Below, piece by piece: positions 1 through 5,780 of a stretch of DNA of 5,832 nt. The notes below the pieces were generated by a model that saw only the letters and a program-made list of their open reading frames with translations, did not search any database and was not told the origin of the DNA. Source of the stretch: Propionibacterium sp. (GTDB lineage: Bacteria; Actinomycetota; Actinomycetes; Actinomycetales; Actinomycetaceae); contig JAKECL010000153.1 in NCBI GenBank assembly GCA_030460725.1, positions 1 to 5,832 on the forward strand, in the 5' to 3' direction. The stretch's first letter is position 1. Each line of letters begins with the position of its first letter. The translations under genes and the position numbers were made by a program.

Positions 1-1616
1 ACCGGCTGTCGGTCCACGTCGGGCCCGTCCGCCCCCGCTGTCTCCGTCCCGGGTGTCGCTGTCCCTGCTGTCTCCGCCGCCGCTGTCTCCGTCCCGGACT
101 TTTCCGTCCCGGACTTTTCCGTCCCGGATGCCTCGGCCTCCGGGGCACCCGCCATCGGCAGCTCGATGCGCACGGTCAGCCCGCCCCCGCGGGTGCGAGT
201 GAGCTTCGCGCTGCCGTGGTGGGCCGCCAGGATCCCCGCGACGATGGACAGGCCGAGCCCCGAGCCGCCCAGGGAACGCGCACGGGAGTTGTCCGCGCGG
301 TAGAAACGCTCGAAGACGCGGTCATGGTCCTCCGGGGCGATGCCCGGGCCGTGGTCGCGGAACTCCACGACCGCGGTGCTCCCCGAGGCCCCCAGTGCCA
401 ATTCGACGGGGGATCCCTGCGGTGTGTAGCGGTCGATGTTGCCCACCAGGTTCGTGAACACCTGTTGGATGCGGTCCCGGTCGGCGCAGACCACCAAGGT
501 CATGGGCGGAGTCCTCCCCGTCAGGCTCGTCACCCGCACCGCACGCATGGGATCCAGCGCCTGCAGGTCGAAGGCGGCATTGTCGGCCACCTTCACCAGG
601 TCCACGTCGACGGGTGTGAGCGCACGTCCCTCGTCCAGGCGGGCCAGGGTGAGGAGGTCCTCCACCAGATTTCCCATCCGTCCGGCCTCGGAACGGATGC
701 GGCCCATGACTTCGGCCGTGCGCTCAGGCGGGACCCCGCCCATGGCGTAGAGCTCGCCGTACCCGCGAATCGCGGCCAGCGGTGTGCGCAACTCGTGGGA
801 GGCATCGGAGACGAAACGGCGGATGCGCCTCTCGGACCGTTCCCGGGCCTCGAAGGACTGCTCGACCTGGCTGAGCATGGTGTTCAGGGACAGGGCCAGG
901 GAACCGACCTCGGTCGTGGGCGGCTCGGGCTCGATGCGCTGGGTGAGGTCGCCGGCGGCGATCTGCCCGGCCACGGACTCGATGTTGCGCAGGGATGACA
1001 GTGAGCGGCGCACCAGGTAGCGCCCCAGCACGCCTCCCGCCGCGACGATGACCACCGAGGAGAGCGTGAAGTAGGCGGCGGTGTTGGCCAGGGTGCGTTG
1101 GACATCGGTGAGGGGCAGGGCGATGGTCATGACACCGGCCGGGGTGGAGGTGTTCTGGAACGCCAGAGGCAGTGCCACCGCCCTCCAGGGGGAGCCCGGT
1201 CTGGTGGAGGTGACGGTGACCGGATGAGTCATGTGGTTGTCGGTGGCGGGCAGTTGTCCCAGTGCCAGGAGCTCAGGGATCTGCGGTGTTCCGGAGCGCT
1301 GCAAGGTCTCCCGCTGCACCGTGACCGTGGTGGAACCGTCCACCATGACGCGCCGGATGTAGAAGAGAGTGGGGACATTCGGGGTGTCGTCATCGGGGGT
1401 GGTGAGCCCCGCCTGGGAGGACTGGGCGACCAGGGACTCCGCGGAGGTGATGAGTTGCTCGTCGACCTGGGCGATGAGGTGGCGCTGCAACAGCCCGATC
1501 ATCACCGTCCCTGCCATCGCCAGCCCCAGCGCCAGGAGTGCGGTGATGAGGGTGACCATACGGGTCACCAGAGGGGTGGCGTGCCAGGTTCGGCGGGCCC
1601 GGTCGACCCAACCCAT
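1..1616 (-). CDS. Sensor histidine kinase, C-terminus cut by window edge
   Basis: Membrane sensor kinase partner of the adjacent response regulator; it should autophosphorylate on His and pass the phosphate to that regulator. The ATG at 1616 is 3 nt after the regulator stop (TGA CAC ATG), with GAGGAGAA 7 nt upstream. The frame is open to base 1, giving 538 visible residues. Order: TM1 about residues 20-43, extracytoplasmic sensor region about 48-178 (no family recognised), TM2 about 180-202, HAMP about 203-255, HisKA with the H-box SHELRTPL (His274), and HATPase with N-box NLVGN (Asn389/Asn393), G1 DHGPG (421-425), F-box FERFYR (435-440) and G2 GGSGLGL (450-456). All catalytic motifs are intact. 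The core ends near residue 487. Oddities: the Pro usual early in HAMP appears to be Ser208, and the tail is a pentapeptide repeat. It resembles the PhoR/TcrY class of actinobacterial kinases; the signal is unknown. Confidence 0.95.
   Translation of the reverse strand, partial: MGWVDRARRTWHATPLVTRMVTLITALLALGLAMAGTVMIGLLQRHLIAQVDEQLITSAESLVAQSSQAGLTTPDDDTPNVPTLFYIRRVMVDGSTTVTVQRETLQRSGTPQIPELLALGQLPATDNHMTHPVTVTSTRPGSPWRAVALPLAFQNTSTPAGVMTIALPLTDVQRTLANTAAYFTLSSVVIVAAGGVLGRYLVRRSLSSLRNIESVAGQIAAGDLTQRIEPEPPTTEVGSLALSLNTMLSQVEQSFEARERSERRIRRFVSDASHELRTPLAAIRGYGELYAMGGVPPERTAEVMGRIRSEAGRMGNLVEDLLTLARLDEGRALTPVDVDLVKVADNAAFDLQALDPMRAVRVTSLTGRTPPMTLVVCADRDRIQQVFTNLVGNIDRYTPQGSPVELALGASGSTAVVEFRDHGPGIAPEDHDRVFERFYRADNSRARSLGGSGLGLSIVAGILAAHHGSAKLTRTRGGGLTVRIELPMAGAPEAEASGTEKSGTEKSGTETAAAETAGTATPGTETAGADGPDVDRQP
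37..126. repeat. 15-bp tandem repeat in the kinase tail
   Basis: About six units with a 15-bp period lie in the kinase reading frame. Copies at 91-105 and 106-120 are identical (gtcccggacttttcc), followed by a partial third copy to 128. The segment gctgtctccgtcccgg occurs at 37-52 and again at 82-97, exactly three periods apart. In the protein (residues 499-528) the units read TEKSG, TEKSG, TETAA, AETAG, TATPG, TETAG. Because 15 is a multiple of three, copy-number change would keep frame. The segment is likely disordered and lies beyond the ATPase domain. Confidence 0.85.
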
Positions 1617-1619
1617 GTG

Positions 1620-2336
1620 TCAGTTCTCCTCGCGCAGGATGTAGCCGACTCCGCGACGTGTGTGGATCAGTTCCCCGGCGGCCCCCTCCACAGCCAGCTT
1701 GCGACGCAGGTAGGAGATGTAGGACTCCACGATCGCTGCCTCGCCGTCCCAGTCGTACTCCCACACGTGGTCGAGGATCTGCATCTTGGAGACCACACGC
1801 CCCTCGTTCAGCATCAGGTAGCGCAGCAGCTTGAACTCGGTGGGGGAGAGGTCGATGTCGTGGCCGGCCCGGTGCACCTCGTGCGCATCCTCGTCCAGGA
1901 CCAGGTCGCCCACCCGCAGCATGCCGTCATCCTCGGCACCCTGACGGGTACGACGCAGGATTGCGCGGATGCGTGCCACGACCTCCTCCAGGCCGAACGG
2001 TTTGGTGACGTAGTCGTCCCCACCCACGGTCAGCCCCTGGATCTTGTCACGCATGTCGTCACGGGCGGTGAGGAAGAGCACCGGTACGGTCACCCCGGCC
2101 TCCCGCAGCCGCCGGGTCACGGTGAATCCGTCCATGTCAGGGAGCATGACGTCCAGCACGATGAGGTCCGGGGACTCCTCGGTGGCCAGCCGGTAGGCGC
2201 TCGCTCCGTCCTCGGCCGAGAGAACGTCGAAGCCGGCGAATCGCAGTGAGGAGGCCAGGAGGTCGCGGATATTGGGTTCGTCATCGACGACGAGGAGGCG
2301 TGCCTCGCCCTGCTCGGAACTCTGGGGGATCGACAT
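1620..2336 (-). CDS. OmpR/PhoP-family DNA-binding response regulator
   Basis: Cytoplasmic transcription regulator of 238 aa, usual length for the family. The receiver domain (about 13-130) has the acidic pair Asp18/Asp19, phospho-acceptor Asp62 in LDVMLPDMDG, Thr90 in LFLTARD, and Lys112 in DDYVTKPF. A winged-helix DNA-binding domain follows (about 138-236), with LSPTEFKLLRYL, the recognition-helix region VVESYISYLRRK (here IVESYISYLRRK) and the terminal hairpin HTRRGVGYIL. From memory the receiver and linker closely resemble mycobacterial PhoP and TcrX (LTxGGDDYVTKPFxLEEVVAR), but I cannot settle the orthologue, so no symbol is given. The frame stays open far upstream to 2858, but that extension lacks domain content and overlaps the divergent gene. 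The ATG at 2336 begins MSIPQSSEQGEARLLVVDDE, right for the family, though its Shine-Dalgarno is weak. It forms an operon with the kinase downstream and may regulate its own promoter. Confidence 0.97.
   Translation of the reverse strand: MSIPQSSEQGEARLLVVDDEPNIRDLLASSLRFAGFDVLSAEDGASAYRLATEESPDLIVLDVMLPDMDGFTVTRRLREAGVTVPVLFLTARDDMRDKIQGLTVGGDDYVTKPFGLEEVVARIRAILRRTRQGAEDDGMLRVGDLVLDEDAHEVHRAGHDIDLSPTEFKLLRYLMLNEGRVVSKMQILDHVWEYDWDGEAAIVESYISYLRRKLAVEGAAGELIHTRRGVGYILREEN
1624..1631 (-). promoter_or_regulatory. Ribosome binding site of the kinase
   Basis: On the minus strand this reads GAGGAGAA, a good Shine-Dalgarno match, ending 7 nt before the ATG at 1616. It lies inside the last codons of the response regulator, so the kinase is probably translated by coupling from the same transcript. 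It supports the start at 1616. Confidence 0.75.
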
Positions 2337-2369
2337 GCATCCAGTCTCACGCGCCAATCTGAACGTTTG

Positions 2370-2407
2370 CTGTGTGTCAGGTGGAAGTCCCGGCCTGTTC
2401 TGTGTGT
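2370..2407. repeat. Paired CTGTGTGT direct repeats, possible operator
   Basis: Two exact 8-bp copies start at 2370 and 2400, 30 bp apart, roughly three helical turns. On the minus strand they read ACACACAG. The left copy gives ACACAGC, one base different from the TCACAGC half-site that I recall for mycobacterial PhoP. The expected second half-site after a 4-nt spacer (GTTCAGA) is poor. Spacing and location fit a regulator site, but chance cannot be excluded. Confidence 0.4.
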
Positions 2408-2440
2408 GACACCATGGGAGGCAGCCCCGCGCCCCCCTCT

Positions 2441-2447
2441 GGAAGGA
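2441..2447 (+). promoter_or_regulatory. Ribosome binding site of the ydbS-like gene
   Basis: GGAAGGA lies 6 nt before the ATG at 2454. This strong match decides the start: the frame is open upstream to another ATG at 2367, but that has no comparable site and would add 29 residues of poor content. Confidence 0.8.
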
Positions 2448-2453
2448 CTCCTC

Positions 2454-2936
2454 ATGACCGATCCCCTGGACCCGGAGGGAGTCTCCTTCGTCCCCGTCTC
2501 CCGCAGTCTGGTGACCGTCCGTGTGATCGCCATCCTCCTGTGGACGCTGGTACCGGCCGTGGCGACTGCTGTCGTCGCCGTCCTGGTGACCCCCTGGGTG
2601 TGGATCTCCACCGGCGTGTTCGTGCTCCTCATGGCGTGGCTGTTGTGGTTGGTGCCCCGCCAGGTGCGGGCCATCGGTTTCGCTGAGACGGAGGATGAGT
2701 TCCTCATCCGCCGCGGCATCATGTTCCGCAGCCTGACAGTTGTGCCCTACGGACGCATCCAGTACGTCGACGTCTCCGAGGGGCCCGTCGCCCGACGGTT
2801 CGCAATCGCCTCCATCACCTTGCACACGGCTTCCGCGGAGACCTCTGCCAGCCTCCACGGCCTGCCCGCCTCCGAGGCTGCGCGTCTGCGGGACCTGCTG
2901 GCAGAACGCGGTTCGGCGGAACTGGCGGGACTGTGA
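2454..2936 (+). CDS. ydbS: YdbS-like bacterial PH-domain membrane protein
   Basis: Small membrane protein of 160 aa with one bacterial pleckstrin-homology domain (bPH_2, formerly DUF304). Two transmembrane helices (about residues 21-44 and 48-67) precede a cytosolic bPH domain (about 72-152). That domain shows the family signature: FLIRRGIMFR, then VVPYGRIQYVDV (97-107 region), ARRF, and ITLHTAS (121-127), ending in GLPASEAARLRDLL. Length and layout match B. subtilis YdbS. In B. subtilis ydbST belongs to the SigW cell-envelope-stress regulon, and YdbST has been linked to resistance to an antimicrobial peptide; the biochemical role is unknown. The stop overlaps the start of the ydbT-like gene (GTGA), so the two are translationally coupled and likely form one membrane complex. 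The symbol is by family resemblance. Confidence 0.88.
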   Translation: MTDPLDPEGVSFVPVSRSLVTVRVIAILLWTLVPAVATAVVAVLVTPWVWISTGVFVLLMAWLLWLVPRQVRAIGFAETEDEFLIRRGIMFRSLTVVPYGRIQYVDVSEGPVARRFAIASITLHTASAETSASLHGLPASEAARLRDLLAERGSAELAGL

Positions 2937-4870
2937 ACGCGCGAGGCAACGACAGCGCCCGGGTGCGCGCCGTCGAGCAGGGCGTCCCCGATGGGGCCTG
3001 GCGCAGGGTCCATCCCATCTCCCCGGCGCTCAACGCCTGGAAGGCGCTCGCGGCACTGTTGGCGATCATCGTCTACCAGAACGCCGACGTGGTCAGCGAC
3101 GTCCTGAACTCCGAGTGGGCCCATGAGCGCGGTGCTGTGGTCATCGTGCTGTTCTTCGTCGCTGGTCTCGTGGTGTTCGTGCTGCTCGCAGGTCTCTACT
3201 CGTGGCTTGCCTGGCGTGCGACCTCCTACGCGGTCACGGACTCCGCCGTCTGGTTCCGCTCGGGTGTCCTCTTCCGGTCCCAGCGCCACGCCCGTCTGGA
3301 CCGCATCCAGGCGGTCGACGTCATCCACCCCCTGCTCGGGCGCCTCTTCGGTCTGGGCCGCCTCTCGGTCGAGGTCGCTGGCGGTGCCGGGTCCAACCTG
3401 GTCTTCGGCTACCTCTCCACCACGGTGCTGGAGGACCTGCGCGCCGAGATCCTCGCGCGGGCGGCCGGTCTGAAGGTCGCACGTTCCACCCCGACGTCCC
3501 CCATCCCTGCCGCTGAAGCCCCTCTCCCTGTGCCCACGGACGAGGGCGGCGCCGCCCGGGTCGACAGCGAGGGCGGGGCGGAGCGGCAGCCCCCCGTCGT
3601 GACCGGGGAGGTCCCTCCGGCGGAGGGGGCGGCGCATCCCGAGCCGACAGGTCCCCGGGAGCGGGCCGGATTCGGGCGCATGCGAGCCGGCCACCCCCCT
3701 GCTGCCGGTGACCCCGCCAGGGCGCCGCGCGCGCAGGAGCACGAGCTCTACAGCGTGCCGGTGGGGCGCCTGCTGGGATCGATGCTGATCTCCCTGGGAA
3801 CCCTCTTCGGTGTGCTGGGTGTGCTGGCCATCGTCGTGGGCGTGATCGTGGCGACGGTGGTGTGGGGCCCCGGATCCCTCACGGGGCTCTTCGCCTCGGT
3901 CCCGGCTGTCCTGGGACTGGTTTCCTTCGTGTGGGGCCGCTTCTCGGGCGAGTTCAACTTCACGGCCGCCGTGTCCCCCGACGGCATCCGGATCCGCCGG
4001 GGTCTCACCGAGACCCGCTCCCAGACCATCCCGCCCAGACGTGTGCATGCCGTGCGGGTCATGCAGCCCTTCCTGTGGCGACGCATGGGCTGGTACCGCG
4101 TGACGATCACCCAGGCGGGCTACGCAGGTGAGGGCGGGGAGTCGGGGAACAACGCGAACTCCTCCAGTGATGTCCTGCTGCCCGTGGGAACGCGTGAGCA
4201 GGCGGAGCTCGCGGTCTGGCTGGTCGTGCGTGATCTGGGAGTCGAGGACCCGCACTCCCTCCTGGAGGCCGGCCTGAGCGGTGTGGGTGACGGCAGCGGG
4301 TTCGTGGCGAACCCGCGTCGCTCCCGCGTGCTGGACCCGGTGGCATGGAGGAGGCGCGCCGTGGCTCTGACACGTACCTGCCTGGTGGTCCGCGACGGTC
4401 GGGTGACCCGGACGCTCACCGTGGCCCCCGTCGAACGTCTCCAGTCGGTGGGCGTGGAACAGGGACCCTGGTTGCGTCACCTGGACCTGGCGACGCTGCA
4501 CATGCACATCGTCCCGGGCTCGGTGCATGCGCATGCGCCCCACGTCGACGCCGCCCACGCGCGCGAACTGCTCGGTGAGGTCCTGGAGCTGGGGCGCGTG
4601 CGTCGTGGCTCGGAGCCACCGGAGAAGTGGATGCTGCGCGTCGCTGAGGTGGTTCCGGATCCTGGCGTGCGTGAGGCGATCGTGGAGGACGCTGGCGCGG
4701 GAGAGGGAGCCGTCGGACCGGGCACCCTCGGGGAGGGTGCTCTCGGGGACACAGCTGTCGGTGGAACGCCGGAGTGTGGTGCGGGGGCTTCTCGTTCCCA
4801 CGTCGGCACGCCACCCACGCAGGGGTCAGCCCCCGGGGATCCGGCAGGGGAACAGCGCGATGTCCGCTGA
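2933..4870 (+). CDS. ydbT: YdbT-like protein with three bacterial PH domains
   Basis: Membrane protein of 645 aa, partner of the ydbS-like product. The start is GTG at 2933 in a 4-bp GTGA overlap with the previous stop; its Shine-Dalgarno (GGCGGGA) is weak and close, so coupling is likely. A GTG at 2963 is an alternative. Order: hydrophobic segments about 35-50 and 67-94; bPH1 about 97-180 (SYAVTDSAVWFRSGVLFRS, RLDRIQAVDVIHPLLGRLFG); a Pro/Ala/Gly/Glu-rich linker about 182-272; hydrophobic segments about 281-311 and 317-336; bPH2 about 340-437 (IRIRRGLTETRSQTIPPRRV, MQPFLWRRMGWYRV); bPH3 about 475-555 (VRDGRVTRTLTVAPVERLQS); and a Gly-rich tail about 585-645. Repeated bPH_2 domains with membrane helix pairs are the YdbT plan. 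The linker and tail make it longer than B. subtilis YdbT, which I recall as near 490 aa. A role in envelope stress or peptide resistance is inferred from B. subtilis. The molecular function is unknown. Confidence 0.88.
   Translation: MNARGNDSARVRAVEQGVPDGAWRRVHPISPALNAWKALAALLAIIVYQNADVVSDVLNSEWAHERGAVVIVLFFVAGLVVFVLLAGLYSWLAWRATSYAVTDSAVWFRSGVLFRSQRHARLDRIQAVDVIHPLLGRLFGLGRLSVEVAGGAGSNLVFGYLSTTVLEDLRAEILARAAGLKVARSTPTSPIPAAEAPLPVPTDEGGAARVDSEGGAERQPPVVTGEVPPAEGAAHPEPTGPRERAGFGRMRAGHPPAAGDPARAPRAQEHELYSVPVGRLLGSMLISLGTLFGVLGVLAIVVGVIVATVVWGPGSLTGLFASVPAVLGLVSFVWGRFSGEFNFTAAVSPDGIRIRRGLTETRSQTIPPRRVHAVRVMQPFLWRRMGWYRVTITQAGYAGEGGESGNNANSSSDVLLPVGTREQAELAVWLVVRDLGVEDPHSLLEAGLSGVGDGSGFVANPRRSRVLDPVAWRRRAVALTRTCLVVRDGRVTRTLTVAPVERLQSVGVEQGPWLRHLDLATLHMHIVPGSVHAHAPHVDAAHARELLGEVLELGRVRRGSEPPEKWMLRVAEVVPDPGVREAIVEDAGAGEGAVGPGTLGEGALGDTAVGGTPECGAGASRSHVGTPPTQGSAPGDPAGEQRDVR
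4722..4740 (+). other. Hairpin near the 3' end of the ydbT-like gene
   Basis: GCACCCTC, loop GGG, GAGGGTGC: a perfect 8-bp GC-rich stem with a 3-nt loop, inside the codons for the Gly-rich tail and about 120 nt before the DUF2520 start. No T-run follows, so it is not a standard terminator. It could affect pausing or mRNA stability, or simply reflect high GC. Confidence 0.35.
4846..4851 (+). promoter_or_regulatory. Ribosome binding site of the DUF2520 gene
   Basis: AGGGGA lies 8 nt before the ATG at 4860, within the last codons of the ydbT-like gene. It supports a start at 4860 rather than the much longer open frame from 4527, which would overlap ydbT by about 340 bp. Confidence 0.75.
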
Positions 4871-5759
4871 CAGGCCGGGGCGTCTGGGCGTGGGCGTGGT
4901 CGGGATGGGTCACGTCGGTCCTGTCATCGCCTCCGCCCTGCGGGCCGCCGGACATTCGGTGGTCGGCGTGAGCGCCGGGTCCGCGGTTTCCCGTGAACGT
5001 GCCGAGGTCATGCTGCCCGGCGTTCCGGTGCTGGATGTCGAACGGCTGGTGGAGCGCTGCGAGCTGGTGGTCCTGGCCGTGCCCGACGACCAGCTGGGGC
5101 CCCTGGTCCAGGGCCTGGCCGATCTCCACGCCTGGCAGGGAGGCCAGCTGGTGGCCCACACCAGTGGGGCCCACGGCATCCGGGTACTGGAACCGGCGCG
5201 CCGCCAGGGTGCCATCCCCCTGGCCATCCACCCGGCCATGACGTTCACCGGCACCAGCGTCGACGTGGCGCGTCTGGTGGGCACACCTTTCGCCGTCACC
5301 GCCCCGGGCCCCGTCCTGCCCATTGCACAGGCGCTCGTGGTGGAGTTGGGAGGGGAACCCGTGGTCGTGGCCGAGGACCGCCGCGCGCTCTACCACGCGG
5401 CGCTCGCACACGGGGCCAACCACTTGGTCACACTGGAGGTCCAGGCCCAGCGGGCCCTGGCCGCTGCGGGCGTGGAGGATCCGGGCATGTTCATGCGCCC
5501 CCTGCTGGAGGCCTCCCTGGACCGGGTGAGTCGCGAGGGGGAGGCAGGGCTGTCCGGCCCGGTTGCCCGTGGGGACGCCGGTACCGTCGCGCACCACATC
5601 CGTGCCCTGCTGGGGGCGGAGGGACTCGATGACATCGCGGACACCTATTCGCAGATGACCCGTGCCACGGTCCGGATGTTGCTCGATTCGGGCCGAGTCA
5701 GCCAGCGCAGCGCCACTGAGATCCTGGCTGCCCTGACCCTGGGTGAGGGGCCCGACTGA
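4860..5759 (+). CDS. Rossmann-like / DUF2520 oxidoreductase-like protein
   Basis: Cytosolic protein of 299 aa. The N-terminal half is an NAD(P)-binding Rossmann fold with GMGHVG (residues 15-20, GxGxxG) after a hydrophobic strand, then LVVLAVPDDQL (69-79) and VAHTSGAHG (98-106). The centre carries LAIHPAMTFTG (121-131). The C-terminal helical DUF2520 domain (about 165-295) shows YHAALAHGANHLVTL (178-192), LLEASLD (215-221), LSGPVARGD (231-239) and a Y-x-x-M-T motif near 263. This matches the family annotated as Rossmann-like and DUF2520 domain-containing, which is related in fold to ketopantoate reductase and F420-dependent NADP reductase. In many Actinobacteria, as I recall, it sits immediately before panC, so a role in or near pantothenate synthesis is plausible but unproven. 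The start overlaps the ydbT end by 11 bp. All expected motifs are present and it appears intact. Confidence 0.92.
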   Translation: MSADRPGRLGVGVVGMGHVGPVIASALRAAGHSVVGVSAGSAVSRERAEVMLPGVPVLDVERLVERCELVVLAVPDDQLGPLVQGLADLHAWQGGQLVAHTSGAHGIRVLEPARRQGAIPLAIHPAMTFTGTSVDVARLVGTPFAVTAPGPVLPIAQALVVELGGEPVVVAEDRRALYHAALAHGANHLVTLEVQAQRALAAAGVEDPGMFMRPLLEASLDRVSREGEAGLSGPVARGDAGTVAHHIRALLGAEGLDDIADTYSQMTRATVRMLLDSGRVSQRSATEILAALTLGEGPD

Positions 5760-5780
5760 CGTCGCCGGACAACGGGGTGT

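Larger units (their letters stand above)
2337..2453. promoter_or_regulatory. Divergent intergenic promoter/operator region
   Basis: A 117-bp gap between the start codons of the response regulator (leftward) and the ydbS-like gene (rightward); both promoters should lie here or be very close. It contains two CTGTGTGT copies at 2370-2377 and 2400-2407 and an inverted pair GTGTCA (2374-2379) / TGACAC (2407-2412). On the minus strand TGTCAG (2375-2380) reads CTGACA, a fair -35 match, but no -10 follows at 16-18 bp. There is no TA dinucleotide in the whole gap, so no TAnnnT box on either strand. Promoter placement cannot be made from sequence alone. Confidence 0.6.

Noticed and set aside
37..126. 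CRISPR array
   Set aside because: The 15-bp units are contiguous with no spacers and lie in frame within a coding region.
216..998. 260-residue open frame on the plus strand opposite the kinase catalytic domain
   Set aside because: The minus strand here encodes the H-box, N-box, G1, F-box and G2 motifs in order, so this frame is a shadow.
1098..2249. 383-residue open frame on the plus strand opposite the two-component genes
   Set aside because: It is antisense to the intact regulator and kinase, lacks motifs and has no convincing ribosome binding site. Codon bias explains the open frame.
2367..2453. Earlier ATG for the ydbS-like protein
   Set aside because: It has no good ribosome binding site and adds 29 atypical residues, while the ATG at 2454 has GGAAGGA at ideal spacing.
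2337..2858. N-terminal extension of the response regulator to 2858
   Set aside because: The extra 174 codons overlap the divergent ydbS-like gene and contain no domain. The family start fits the ATG at 2336.
2747..4801. 684-residue open frame on the minus strand opposite the ydbT-like gene
   Set aside because: Composition is His/Gln/Gly/Arg-rich with no recognisable domain. It mirrors the clear bPH gene, as expected for wrong-strand frames in high-GC DNA.
4416..5597. 393-residue open frame on the minus strand opposite DUF2520
   Set aside because: It lies antisense to a well-supported family member and across the ydbT boundary. Low-complexity composition, no domain.
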